Source: Plectosphaerella cucumerina
Taxonomy: Eukaryota > Ascomycota > Sordariomycetes > Glomerellales > Plectosphaerellaceae
Length of the DNA: 64,000 nt
NCBI GenBank assembly: GCA_020746995.1
Contig: JAGPXD010000003.1
Location: 3,286,001 to 3,350,000 of the forward strand
Reading direction: 5' to 3'
Under the pieces are notes generated by a model that worked only from the letters and a program-made list of their open reading frames with translations, did no database searches and was not told the origin of the DNA. This document shows positions 45,703-58,200 of this stretch, in pieces (the first letter of the stretch is position 1; each line of letters starts with the position of its first letter). The position numbers and the translations under genes were made by a program.

Positions 45703-46700
45703 TCATACAACGCCGATAGGCTTCGGCTTCCAGACCCCCTCACAGCGTGACCAGCCTGTCCCCTCACTGGCATCAGTCTTCTCAACCTCCGCAGCCTCGG
45801 CCTCTCCAGCAGCGGCATCAGCCATCGTCTCATCCTTCTGAACCACCTCCACCTCCATCCGCGCCTGCAGAACCTCCCTCATCATCCTCAGCCCGCGCAA
45901 CATCACCGTCGTCGACGGCGGCGCGCCCGTGATCCCCTCCACAGCCCTCAACACCGCATCCTCGCCCCAACGGCCCAACAACGTCCGCCTCACTTCCACA
46001 GAGTCTCTGTTATCGCCCTCAAGAAACTCCAGCACCGCCTCGGCGCAGGCCTCGTCCGTCGCAGTCTCCGCGCCAACGGCTTCCTGCTTCCCGGAACCCG
46101 AGGCCACGTCGACGAGATGCCGCCAGTAGTACTCCCAGATCCACGTCAGCGCCTTCCTCGCGGCAGACCGCAGCTTCGCCAGTGACGGGAGCTGCTCATG
46201 TGTCGCCTGGTGCCTGAGCTCGACAAACGTCGCCGGGAGCCCGATCGTCTTGGCGACCGAGTACATGCTCAGCTTGCGCTGCTTGTCCTGGTGGCCGTCC
46301 AGCAGGCCTGTGACGAACCTACAGTGCTTCGTTAGTCTCTCAGAGGATTTTCTCTCTCGTCTCCAGCGGCGACTTACCGACTAAATGCCGCCGCGTATGC
46401 AGCCCGCGCCGCATACGTCCCGGCACTCCCGCCGCCGCCGGAGATAGACGCGGCTGCCGAGGCCGATGCCGATGCCGCATCGCTCAGTATCGCCGCCGTC
46501 AGGAGTGCAGTCGACTCGACCAAGTGAGGGCATGCACCGCGCTGCATCCACACGGACACCCTCGCAACGGCCCTATGCCTCTCTCGCGACCGCGTCGCCT
46601 CATCCCCCGATGCATCCTGACCGTCCTCGGGATAAAACTGCTTCCGCACCTCCAGCAACTCACGGCGGTGCCGCCACGGCGTAAGGATGTACTGCACCAT
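45703..46700 (-). CDS. las1: LAS1, HEPN endoribonuclease for ITS2 processing
   Basis: Exons 46700-46378 and 46318-45703 (59-nt intron) give 312 aa. The start [19 protein letters not shown] and the HEPN catalytic motif R143-x4-H148 (ELRHQATHE) identify Las1. The following helix [20 protein letters not shown] is typical. The C-terminus WKPKPIGVV matches the family's conserved end. An Ala/Ser/Gly-rich stretch near residues 75-100 may be a species-specific insertion. Yeast Las1 (about 500 aa) is longer. With Grc3 it cleaves the C2 site in ITS2 during 60S maturation. With spb1 it makes two 60S-assembly genes in this window, though not linked. Confidence 0.93.
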
Positions 46701-48339
46701 GGCTCTATCCAGGTTCAGTCCTTGACTTTGTGTCGAATAACCGCCCTAGCCCACGGCACTCTCGAGGGAGCGCCCGGCGTTCCAGAGGTAGCAGCTGACT
46801 CGTCGGGGCTTGAATGCAAAGACCCCCTAGCAACAAACCCTGGATGGCGGGAGAAAAAAGCAAGGCGACAGAAGTCGGCCCGTGTCCGCGGGTGCACGCA
46901 CGGAGTCAGGCGCCACGAGAAAGTCCTCGACGGGGGGTGCGAGGCGGAGGGGGGGCCAGCAATGTGTTGTCCGCGCCGGCTTGCTGATATGTGACGGATG
47001 GTCGGCCTTGGTGGGTGGTTGTGCTGCGATGTAATTTCTTCTCTCGGTGGACCACGCACGGGGGCGCATCGCGGGTGCATTCACATTCTCGATCTTCACG
47101 TGGGGCGACGCTGGAGGGGATGAGACAAAAACGGAAGGGTGCCGTTTTGGGGACGGTGCGTTGGCCGCCAGGTTTCCGTTTGTCTCGTGCTGTTAGTAAC
47201 AGGAAAATCTCCACGCCGAAATTTTCTTCGCTGGGCCAGGCCTGTCCTTCAGCAACCCCGGCAAATAGTCCCCGCTCAGCATACCTTCTGCATCAGATAT
47301 GCAATCGTCAATATCGCAGCTTACAGAATACACCTGACGATTGATGCCGTGGGCAGAGGGTTCGTTTCATCGTGTAGTGCTGACCCAACGAACCACTCGG
47401 AATGAAGCCACAGCCGTGACGTCGCCTCGATTCAAAACGGTGGCCGACTGACGGCGACTTCCTTCCTCCCACGGCGGATCTTCCCTTTTACGGTCTGTAC
47501 CCCACCCTGCCAGCTCCCTCCCTCCCTCCCTCCTTCCTTCGCATCGTTCGTCACGTTGTGCCCCCCGTGGCCCGTGCCTCCGAAATGGCCCGTGCTCGCC
47601 CCGATGAGGCGGGCGGGAGCCAGCGGGCGGGGGTGGAGATCGCATCTCGAGACACGCCCCGCCAATCATGGGAGGCGGTCAGACGGCTCCCCCCGGGCGT
47701 GGAAAAAGAGACGGTGGATGTACCCGCCCAAAGACACATGCTGAGACAGGGATCTGTAGGCGGCTCTGCCCTTCGCTTATTTTTAGCGGCCGGGACCTGA
47801 TGGAACGATCGACAAGGTGCTGGGCTTGCTGGGACGGTACGTGCTGTGTTCTGTCGCCTGTCGGTGTCCGTGTCCCCCCCCCCCCTTTCAGGTCCAGCCA
47901 GGCCCGTGGTTGGACACTGGGGCGTCGACTCGGTTGTCATCCCGCGCCCCTCGATATTCGCTCGTCACTTGCTTTTGGTTGGAATGCTCAATTGGAGGTT
48001 GTCATGGAAGTCTTGTTCAGCAGTGCTGCTCCCTGTCGAGATTCGACGGTTCCTTTCTAGCCCCAGCCTTTTGCAAGGCTCCTCCTCTCACCGGCACCAC
48101 CTTGTGGGCCTGGAATCTAATTTACACCGCCCAATATCCCCCTTCTTGGCCGAGCCGTCCCGGCTGTTTTGCATGCAAGAGACCTCTCTGCAGCTGTTTG
48201 CCCCTTCCGTGTAACGCCTGAAGAACCCCCACCCGCTGAAGAGACGCCATCGCTGTAAAAACAAAAAAAGCTGTAAAACAACAGAGGAGCCAACGGCACC
48301 TGAAAAGAAGAATATGCTCGCTGCTTCTGTACAAACCGC
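46701..48339. other. LAS1 upstream region and 3' flank of the next gene
   Basis: About 1.6 kb of GC-rich sequence with a C-run of about 12 at 47874-47885. Overlapping frames without motifs. No gene is seen. Confidence 0.55.
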
Positions 48340-49455
48340 TCACACCTTCTGTGTGAGCTCCGTAGACTCGTCGCCGTCGTCACCATCTGCATCGCTACTG
48401 GCATCCTCCTCATCATCGCTCTCCGGAGGCTGCCACGCCTCCTCAAGCTTCAGGCCCTTGCCGGTGCCCTCCATGCTCCGATACGAGTGGCCGAAAAGGG
48501 AGGAGATGGCAGACCGAGAGTTGCTGAGTGATGGATCGTCGTCCACCTTCTCGGGTGCATCATACAGTCCCATGCCAACAAGGATTTCGCCGTCATCCTC
48601 GGGGTCGTCCAAGGCCTGGTATGGGATGGACTCCTCACACGAAACTGCCGGCTTGGGTTGCTGAGCCTGGGGCAGGTTCTCGGGAGTGGGAGGCGACGTG
48701 CTGTTGAAGCCCTGGGATACGAAAGATGCCCATGCGGCAGCAGATGAAGCCGGGGCAAAATCGGCAGTTAGGGAAGGGAAGGGTTCTGTGCCGGCCGTCG
48801 TGTAGGTTGAGACGTAGCTAGGCACCTGCTGAGGGGGAAGGTTCCATCCCTCAACGGGAAGATACGGAGTCGAGTCGAAGGTGTTGTAGGGCAGGGAGAG
48901 GGGAGAGAAGGCTGAGTTGGGCGAGGCGCTGCATGAGTAGGCAGGCACCGGCGAATAGTGAGGTTGGAAGGCCGAGATCATGTCGTTGTCCATGGCTGAC
49001 GGGAAGGGATACTGGGCCGCAAACTCCTGCGTGTACTGCTGCTGATATGGTGCCGACATGGGCATCTGGTACTGCGGGTAGGAGGAGGGATGCCAGCTCA
49101 CAGGCCGGCTAGACCGTGCCTGGGAGTTGGCGGCCTCGTTGCTGTAAGAGGGCATCATTGCCTGGCCCATCTGCTGTCTCCTCCGCGCGGCCAGTGTGGT
49201 CTCGTTCATGATAGTCCTCCTTCTTGACATTGCTGATGAGGAACGGGGGCTGTTGTTTGCGCTGGTGGGCTTGGTGATCCTCATTGCGTTGCCCATGGAC
49301 GTCACTGCCCGCTGGTGGCCGCCTGCTCCCCTTGATAGCCTGCGGGACTGCTGGGAGAGGATCATTTGCCGGGAGAGATCATCGAGGAAGGCATCGTTCG
49401 GGTATGAGACGGCGCCGGGTTGGTGGGCGACACCCAAGTAAGTAGAGGGCATCAT
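48340..49455 (-). CDS. Low-complexity hypothetical protein
   Basis: A single exon of 371 aa from the ATG at 49455 (a second ATG follows at once). I do not recognise it. The N-terminal third is Arg/Ser-rich (MSRRRTIMNETTLAARRRQQMG), the middle is Pro/Gln/Tyr/Ser-rich, typical of transcriptional activation or condensate-forming regions. The C-terminal third has a better-ordered acidic motif (IPYQALDDPEDDGEILVGMG, then GLYDAPEK) and SSLFGHSYRSMEG, followed by an acidic tail. No DNA-binding domain, signal peptide or membrane segment. The lack of stops over 371 codons, Asp/Glu-rich end and motif organisation suggest a real gene, possibly a regulator. It stands at the edge of the 9.35 kb gene-free region, which would be its upstream region. 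Confidence 0.7.
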   Translation of the reverse strand: MMPSTYLGVAHQPGAVSYPNDAFLDDLSRQMILSQQSRRLSRGAGGHQRAVTSMGNAMRITKPTSANNSPRSSSAMSRRRTIMNETTLAARRRQQMGQAMMPSYSNEAANSQARSSRPVSWHPSSYPQYQMPMSAPYQQQYTQEFAAQYPFPSAMDNDMISAFQPHYSPVPAYSCSASPNSAFSPLSLPYNTFDSTPYLPVEGWNLPPQQVPSYVSTYTTAGTEPFPSLTADFAPASSAAAWASFVSQGFNSTSPPTPENLPQAQQPKPAVSCEESIPYQALDDPEDDGEILVGMGLYDAPEKVDDDPSLSNSRSAISSLFGHSYRSMEGTGKGLKLEEAWQPPESDDEEDASSDADGDDGDESTELTQKV

Positions 49456-51555
49456 GTTGGAAGCCCCCTGTGTGGTGGTGGTGGTAATGTGGTGAGTAGG
49501 TGGTGTTTGTAGGAAGGTTGATATGTTGCTGCTGAGGGTGATATATGAAGAGTGCGGATGACTGCGGAGGGGGTTCGGCGGATGATATATCGGGGGTGCG
49601 GATCTTCAGCTGTTGCGTAAAAGTAGGTTCTTTCCCTTGGAGGGGGCCGTAACGAGCAACAACGGGGCGGAACGAAGAATAATAAATCAGGACCCGGGTT
49701 TACCAACAAGCACCATCCCATCTAGATCCCTGGAGTGGGCCGGGGCGGGAAAGAAGGGGACAAGAAACACGGCAATAAAGCGTTGGCGGATCTGGTATGC
49801 GTTGGATGAGAGCCCCGAAATGCGGGTGCATGGGATGCAGCTTTCGTCCGTGGCCAGGGACAAGGCGGAGCGTGTACCGCTTCGCGTGCCTACTGTAACG
49901 CTATCCTGCGCATGTCTGACTATCCGTCGATGGTATGGGTGGTGGGCTGCGTCATACGGCTGAGCAGGGATGTCCATCCCCAAGGGGGTCCCCAAGGCCT
50001 AGGGGGGTTGGGTGCCTTGGAAAGGGGGGGTGGAAGGGAAGAAGGGGGGAAGGGGAAGGGGTGGAAAGGCTTGACTCCCTCCATTCGAGATGGAGCCCTT
50101 TGGGATGAAAGTTTCCCGTTCCTTTGGTGGCAGTCTTAGCCCAAGGACATAAACAGCGGGAGGAGGACATGCCGCAACAGCCCGTCGGCCAGCCGGTCGG
50201 GGGGGGGGGTGGGCGAAAGAAGGGGGGGAGAGAGGAGATGGGGTGTGGTCGGCGCTTGTGACGGACGGGCTGGTGCACGCACAGCGGCGGACCTGCTGAA
50301 GCGGGTGGTGATCCTTGGGAATTGAAGATGATACGGACGGGGTGGAGCGTCGCTGTCGGTTGCAGTCTTGCAAAAGGCAGGCGCCCAAAACCCACTCTGA
50401 CTTTTGGCGGGCGGGTTGGCGGGCTCGCAAGGCTCGGTGCACCGCTCAGCTCCCTGCTAGGCCGGTATGATGGCACCTAGCCTCCGGCCGTTCGTGGTCT
50501 CGGGACGTGGCTCGGCCAATCATGGTGCGGGGCGCGGTCGAGGAAAGGAAGGAAAAGAACATGGATGGAAAGGAACCACCGCTCGGGCCAGCAAAGGCCA
50601 AGTCGCCCGCCCAAACCCTGCCCTGCAGCATCAAGAAGTCTGGAGGCGAAGTGGGGTTTGCGGTTGACCATCATCCCCCTCTTGTCCCCCCCCCTGCTCG
50701 CAGCCAGCAGCTTCGTGAGAAGGGACGGGCGGTCCAGGTGCGTGTGCTGGTGCTGCTGCTACCCACATCAGGGCGTGGTGGATGGGCAGGGGCCGGCCGG
50801 TCTGCGCGACAGGCCCGAATCTAGGGCGTTGCCGGGCCCTTTCCACAAGCGAGTGTGCACGCCGAAACAATCCCTACCACGGGGGCCTTGGCGGGTTGAT
50901 GGGCGGGCAAGACAGGGGGGATGCGGAGGGGTGTGTTTCTATATCGCGGGGATCCTGCTCTTTGGGCGGGCTCTCGAATCTTAAGGGCTCTTCTGCCTCG
51001 GAGGGAGGGGGATGGGGGGCTGACCAGGGCCAAGTGATCGAAAAAGTGCAGGATGCAACCATGAGGGGCCGGGGTGGTGGATGATGGGCGTTGAACGGGA
51101 ACAAGGATGGTCGCCTTCCGCATGCCATCCACACCTCCCATGTCTGGCGATACAAGAAATAGAGTGGTGCGGTACGTGCCTGTTGGCTGTCGCAGCAGAA
51201 GCGTTCAAGACAAGGAGGTGGTGCAAGCGAGCGAACAAGCAGGCTGTTGGAGTGCGAGACTCATGGCAGCCTGCATACAAGTACATCTCATCAGTGCCTG
51301 TTGCAAGATGGCCACGATAGGGCTGTCTGACGGAAGAGACTCGGGGTTGCTCGAGAGAAACTGACGAGGACGTACAGTACGGTACTTGTGCCCAGTTACC
51401 GAGAGTGGCAGTCTCGGGACGGCATGTTGAGATTGTCGGTCCGGGTGACGGATGCTCGCGCGCAGTTGTGACGGACGGGGAAGCAGACTTGCACGAGAAC
51501 CACCGAGTGTCCCCTTGGTCCACCGCTGCTCGTTTCGATCACGGCGATCCCAGGA

Positions 51556-51571
51556 GGGGGGGGGGGGGGGG
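51556..51571 (+). repeat. G16 homopolymer
   Basis: A run of 16 G, likely length-variable and able to form G-quadruplex structure. Confidence 0.8.
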
Positions 51572-52706
51572 ACGGACGACCAGAAGACGAAAGAGACCCT
51601 GGAGGCATGTACTTACTGTAGGGACGGGTCCGTCCTCTGCAAAAGCCAGGCAGATCGTGAGGTGATCCGAAGGCAAAACCAGACGTGTTTGTTGTAGTTT
51701 GCCGACATTGCCTGTAAACGCCTGTCTCTCTTGGCTTTACACGCCCCCTGGGCAGTTGGCAGCAGGGGTGGGCGTAGGAAGACCGGGGCCTCTTGGGCAG
51801 GATAAAGTGGTTTCGGTGATACGCAGTGAGGGCTGTTTCCGCCACGAGTCGAGTAGTGGAGTCGACGCCTCAGGGTAGGCCCAGGAACCAGAGTCTCTGG
51901 GGTGGTTCCGTCGCGAGTCGGGGACCAGTACCACTGGACCAGGGAGCAGGTTTTCACTGGGGCGGCCGGGCCCCAGGGACCTGACTGTTACCTGGAAGCC
52001 CAGGTCGGTTTTTTTGCTTTGTGGGGTACTGGTTGCAACTCCGGCTTGTCCGCGAGCAGAACGCAGGTCACTGTGCTTGGTATGCACTAGGAAAGGGACC
52101 GGTGGGATGCGGTGACGCGACCTGGTGTGGTATGGGCTGGCTGGCAGCAGGGTGCGGTCCTCGGTCCAGCCACCACCCCTTGAATGCACAGCACGGCACA
52201 CACTCCGTCGTGAGCCGGACAGAGATGCAAGGCGACGATGTCCATCCATTCGCCCTGCTGGAAGGCCAGGAGCGGGCGCGTGGCGGTGGGTGGTTCGATC
52301 CGCAAGTTTGTACTTTGCTTGGACGCGCAAGTCAGGGATCACAATCTCGTTCGTGTGAGCTGGCGGTACGGCCTCGGTCGGGCCAAGCGGGCCATGGTCG
52401 TGGGTACTACCGTATGGTAGGGTACTCCGTTGGTCGTCCCTTGTTCCGGTGATGGTGGTGTTGTTGATGGGCGGCGTTATTCTGCGACGAGATGCAGTGG
52501 GGGTACTGGCATCATTGCCAGTTGTCCATGGCCAGGGAAACGAAAAGCCCCTCGCTCGAGACAGGCCTGCAAGCTTCCGAGACGATGCGGGCAGGGCGGC
52601 ATGGGCAGTGGTCAGTGGATGACAAGGAAGAGGCGCCGGCGGGTGGAATGTCCTGGGCTGAGTGAGAGGAGTGTGGCCGTGGCATCATTGGATGATGGTG
52701 GAGGTC

Positions 52707-52732
52707 GCGAGGGCGAGGGCGAGGGCGAGGGT
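52707..52732 (+). repeat. (GAGGGC) hexanucleotide repeat
   Basis: About four tandem units of GAGGGC in non-coding DNA. Confidence 0.75.
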
Positions 52733-53020
52733 CGACATGCGAGTCGTCTGAAGGAATCGGGCTAGCAAGCGGAACACCCAGGAGGAGGAGGGGGAAATGT
52801 CGATGAATGGGACATTGGACGAGCCGAGCCAGGGGATGGGAGAGGAGGGCTGTGTGGAAGGGTGGACATTGGAAAAAGGAAGTCGGTCTGTTTGCGTGAG
52901 TGTCCACTCGCGCGGGGGAAGACGAGACGGGAGAGACTTGGATGGATGGGACTCGAGACACCGGCCAAATGAGAACAGTGCATCGTCCCCTGCCCGCTGC
53001 CGGTGTCCCCTGCCGCCCGT

Positions 53021-53044
53021 CCAGTCCAGTCCAGTCCAGTCCAG
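53021..53044 (+). repeat. (CCAGT) pentanucleotide repeat
   Basis: Four perfect CCAGT units followed by CCAG in non-coding DNA. Confidence 0.8.
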
Positions 53045-54167
53045 CGCCTGCCCCGGGACGAGCACATTCCATGAGTGGGGGAAGGGAAGGTGCGTTTCGG
53101 GCCTCCTATTGGCCAGACTATGTCAGCAACGGAGATCAGTGCCCTGTGGTGAACGCAAGTACCGCCCGGGGCGGACAGGAGGTCCCTTCCCTTCCCTGAG
53201 GCGTCACAGTGCCACTGCCCGGTTGGTGTTTGGGCCTCGGGGCAAAGGGATCCGTCCGGCTTGATTCACGTCGCCTCATCGAGTCCAGTCGGCCATCGGG
53301 CGGCCCACGGCGGCCGGGCTAAGGTACTGTAGCTTGCCAGCGCATACCGTAGGTACTTGTGCCTGCTTGCCTGCCTTGCTGCACCTGCACCACCTGAGGC
53401 CGCGCGGGCAGGGCATCCATCCCCCGAGTCGCAGCCCGCCCGTCCGCCCAGGGATACCTTACGCGGCCACCCACCCACCCACTCTTCCACAGGGGGGCGT
53501 GATGCCTGTGTTTTAGTGGGAGGACGCCACTACACCTTGCCTGGAGGATCTAGTCGTTCGCTGGAAACCTGTCTCGAGGTTGCCTCTTTCCCTGAGGCGG
53601 ATGGGACGTGAGATGAGATTTGAGCGGGCAGCGGCGCAGAGGTCGGCACCCCCTGGTGGTGCCTTCCCTTCCGCATCTGATGAGGCTGCTTCTCGGTGGG
53701 TACTTGCATGCAGGTAACTTTTGCTGGTCACAGGCAGGACCGAAGGGCGGCTCAGGTGGCAAGACACGACAGGCACCAAGACGGTACCTTCCCTCCTCGA
53801 ACTTCCATGCTTGCTGAGGCACGAAGCCAACGCCAACGCAGACGGCACCTTCCTAACATCCTACTGTAAATTGCCTGACAAGCCTGGTCACGACTCCGAA
53901 GTCCTAACTGGTCTGCATCCCTGCCCTGTCCATCCCTCCACTCCCTCCTCTCCCATTCCGGCACGTTTCTTGTGCCATCAAAGAGTCAATGCATCAGCAC
54001 GCACCCAAGCACCCTGCTCCTTCGCGTCTGACTCTAGAGTCGCATTCGACACGGCGCCGGAGACCGGACGCAACCGCGAGATCGGCAGCCCTTGTCGTCT
54101 TCGTCCGACCTTGATGTTGCCGCGCCACCCATCATCGTACGGTGGCCCTGTCTGCCTCTCGCACTGC

Positions 54168-54195
54168 ACCACCACACCGCACCGCACCGCACCGG
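54168..54195 (+). repeat. (ACCGC)-type repeat
   Basis: Tandem ACCGC/CACC units in non-coding DNA. Confidence 0.7.
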
Positions 54196-55235
54196 ACCCG
54201 CGATGCATCGCAGCGCTGGCGCCCCAATCTGCCCTCGAGTTCGTCGTTCCGCCCGCCAGTGACAGCCAGGGGGTGCTGACCATCGAGAACGGCGGCCCAG
54301 CCCCGGTCTAGGCTCCGACGTCGAGGGCCGATCCCACTGCCAGATGCATCATCTCACGCAGCTAGGGGGCGCTTGGTGGTTTCCTCGGAAGCAACCCAAC
54401 CTCCAACACTACCCAGACTACCCCTTGGCCAGCTCACCGCCTGCCTCCCCGCCAGCCGCCCGCCCACTCTAGCACAGCACTGGCCTGGCACCAAGCAACA
54501 TGCGCAACCAAGCATGCAGAGCGCACCCGGAACGGGCCAAACGAGGTCTGGATTGACACAGGGAGCCTTGTCGCAACACTTTCGCCCAGCCCTGGCCGAG
54601 CTGACGGACGGCCCATCGAATTCTTCCGCTCATCAGGGAAAGACGGCCCCCATCGATGACCTAATCCTCCAACCACTGCGCCGCTGCTAGCTTCTTCAGT
54701 CGGCTTCCTCTCGTGCTCCTTCTCTTTTACACATCGCACTCCATCTCCGACGGCAGTGCTGGACATGGTCACCGCCGCGTCACTGCTCCGCCGGTCGAAC
54801 CACCAACTAGCACCGACAATGCGACACGCATCTGGTCACAACTAGCCAACGCCACTTGCTTCGCCCGGAAACATGGCCTCTGACTCACTCACGAAATTCT
54901 GCATCATGACCGGCCAAAACCACTGTCGTGCTTCTCATGAACCTACTTCCCTGTCGTCACGGATGGGCCTTCTCAGAAGCGGCGAAATTCGTCGCCGGGC
55001 AGGGGAAGACCGCGCCGCCGATCCAGAGCGCCGCTCCCGTGTCCGACGTCGCGCCCTTCCGCCAGAGCCATGCCATGTTACCGCTTGATTGCTGTCTCGG
55101 CTGCTCCCTGCCCTGCCAGATGACGAGTCAGGTGTACCACTTCCGTCCCAGGTCCTGCGTACTCGTAATACAGTGCTCGTACCTCCTACCCTCCGGCGTC
55201 TCCAGTAGCCTAGGCTAGGGGCCGGCCGGGGCCCG

Positions 55236-55271
55236 GTTTCCATACCGACGGAAACGGGGTACGATCGTACC
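55236..55271. repeat. Hairpin and perfect palindrome pair
   Basis: GTTTCC and GGAAAC flank an eight-base loop (55236-55255), followed at 55258-55271 by the perfect palindrome GGTACGATCGTACC. Two adjacent dyads could be a protein-binding site or chance. Confidence 0.5.
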
Positions 55272-58200
55272 ACAAACAGACGAGAAGCAAATGCGCACCG
55301 GAGCCCAGGAGAGTTCTGCCCAGAAAAGAGGGTCACACGTTCCGTTCTGCTGTCGAACCAACCTTTACCTCGCGAGTACAACCATCGTTCAGACGGCGGC
55401 CAGCCCAAAGTCGATGAATCGCATTCCTCGGAACCAAGGACGCCTTGGGTGTGGCATCAAAGTTTCCTGTGTTCGCGCATATGGTTTCATCACAGTCATC
55501 CTTAGGGCCAAGTCCAGCAACCGCCGCCGACGCCTCTGGGATGTGTTTCGTGGAGTCTTTTGTACTCACTTCGAGATCCCGAGCCACGATTCCTCGTCAT
55601 CGAACTTGCCCATGCAGCTCTCCCCAGCTCCTCATTGGGCCTTCGGCAACGAAACCCCGCATGCCACGGTCCATTCGTCGAGGGAGGGCCGCCTCACAGG
55701 CAGTCTTCTCAAAGGGGGCACCTCCACCACACAATTAACACCGCGCGCATAAGGCGGGCGATCTCACCCAGTTGTTCCCAGCAATCAATGACAGGAAACA
55801 TATCGCGCAGCCAAAGACGGTCCCGTACCTCCGGCCCGGCCGTGAGATACAAGTCCGCCTACCGGACCCTCGCACGACTCGAACACTGCAACCTTCTCAT
55901 CAGCCTGGCCCAGGTGGGCAGGGCAGTTGGCTCATCTTGGCTGACAGTCTAACACTCACTTGCTGGCGCAAGGTCTCGCAACTGCGAACCTCTAGCGCCG
56001 GCTGGTCGCACAGCAGTCAACTCAATGCAACCATCAGGCTGGCATCAGCGGGGCAACACCAAGGGTGCGGTGCAGCATCCCCGTCATCGGCCGCGCGAAG
56101 CCTTCGTGCGGCCTTTGATGCCGCGAGGTCCGATGTCCCTGAGAAGGTCCGCGGCTGCACCAGTGAGCACCGTTCCGTGGTTGTCTGTTCACTACCCAGG
56201 ACCCATCATTCTCTGGTGGTTCGTCCAGGATGAGGGCGGTCCGGAGAGTTCGACAGTCCACACGGACACAGCAACAGGAAGTGGGTGTGGCCTAGACCTT
56301 GAAGGTCTTGGCAGCACCAAGTCCGACTCATCACCCGAAGAGCAAACTTCGCGATTCGCACATTTCTCTGCAACCTGCCGTTTGGATTACGGCATGTAGG
56401 GTGTATGGTCAATCTGAGACCTTTTCTCGCCATCGAACAATGTGACGCCCAGGCGCATCTCGGATGGCAGGAAACAGTTCCAGGCGCTCGAAAGGCGGCG
56501 CTGTTGGAGTGGTTTTCGACGTCTTGCGCGTGACAGACATTCTGGAGGGAAAGATAAACGCACGCCGGGGCGTCCAGCACCCCCTTCTCCTTCAGCATTG
56601 ATCAAGATGACAACCATCATCGACCGTTGACGCGGTGCATCCGTCCCTCCTGTTCCGGGGTGGGGTCTCACGGGTCTGGCAGGCGTCTGTCTTGGCATTG
56701 TCACTCGCACCTTGCCTTGTCCTTGCGGTGGACCGCACAGTCCCTCCTCCTCATCGCCGGAATCTTTGTCTTTGCTCGCTATCCACAGATCGCCGGACAC
56801 AGGGGTCGGGCGGGAATGGTGGCATGCCCTGCATGTCTCTCTCTCCAAAGAACCGTTGCCTCAGCGGGACGACGAGGGTCAGCAAGCCGTGCAGTACGCC
56901 ACCTCACTACCTCGCCAGAGGGAAGCTCTTCAAGGTTTCGGACTCGTACGGGCCGATACAAATTGGCGTGCCGGAGTAGGCCGGTGATTTCTTCTCGCCG
57001 AAGGGAGTCGGATCACATTCCGTTCAGCACGAGACAACCACAGAAAGCTTGCGGCTCACTTACTCGGCATCACCACCACCCATCAGACGGACAACCCAGA
57101 GCCGCCACATCACAACTGAGAGCACTTCCCCAGTCGGGTCATCGGGTGGGCCGCCAGGGGGAAGAAAAGAAGATCATACCCTGTGGCAATTCACCTCCCC
57201 TCGACGCTGGGGTCCTTGTCTCAGTCAGTGGCTGGGAGGTGGGTGACCAACCAGCCAACCTCGCATTGCTGGAGGGTCGGAGATGATCAGAGAGCAGCGA
57301 CCACCACACTGTCCACACAGCACTCACGCCGTCACACGGACCGGGCAGCGCTGAGACCTGGGCGAGCGAACGCATCCCGGCAAAGGCGTGGCTAGCGCAA
57401 TCTGTTGCTAAACCGAGACTATGGGCCGCCCCTATTTGTGCCCCGTCAACCACCTGGCTGGGCGGACGAATGCGTGGCACGCCGCACTAGCCCGTGACAG
57501 GGATGACCTTGCTGTGCTGTGCAAAGCCACGATTGGGGGTTAGATCAAGGGGTGCGGGCCAGCGCTCGTTGGCGGCCCCTCGATCAGCAAACGATCCTTT
57601 CGGTCATGGAGGTTGGCCAACTCGGCTAGGTTGAGGCACCACGTCAAGACACCCTGGACAGAAATGTGAGTGCGTGCCCCTCCCCAAGCCTCCCTACGAA
57701 TACCAATAGCCGGCCGCTTCCATCCCTCCCCTCCACGCTCGTGGCAAGTCCCGTGGTGGGTGGAGGCACGGACAGTCCAGGCATCCCCTCTCAACCTTCA
57801 AGCCCCTCCATCAGGATGGGCAAGCTGACAGACAACCTGGAGCAGGTTCCTCCTCCTCAAGATCCCTGGACGAAGCCAACTTCCGGACAAGGCGAGATGC
57901 GGATCCCGTTCGCCCACCCGAGCTTTGCACTACCATCAAGTCCACCACCAGTCCACCACCACTAGCATCTGTGCAGCATTGCCTAAGCCCGGCAAATTGG
58001 CGCTGTCCGCCCACTCGCCATCTCCACCGGCCTCCGGAAAGCCGCTGCGGCCGTCAACCCTAGCGGACGAAGAGAGAGGGATGCCTCGGCGCCGTCCTTG
58101 AGGGGAACAATTTACTTGTTCACACGACCTGTGTCACCATCCATGGCCAGTCCTCATCGGGCTGGTTCACGGCCAGATGGACGAGCAGCCCATGAACACC

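Noticed and set aside
52292..52301. GGTTCGATC resembling a tRNA B box
   Set aside because: No A box at the proper distance and no cloverleaf stems could be formed around it.
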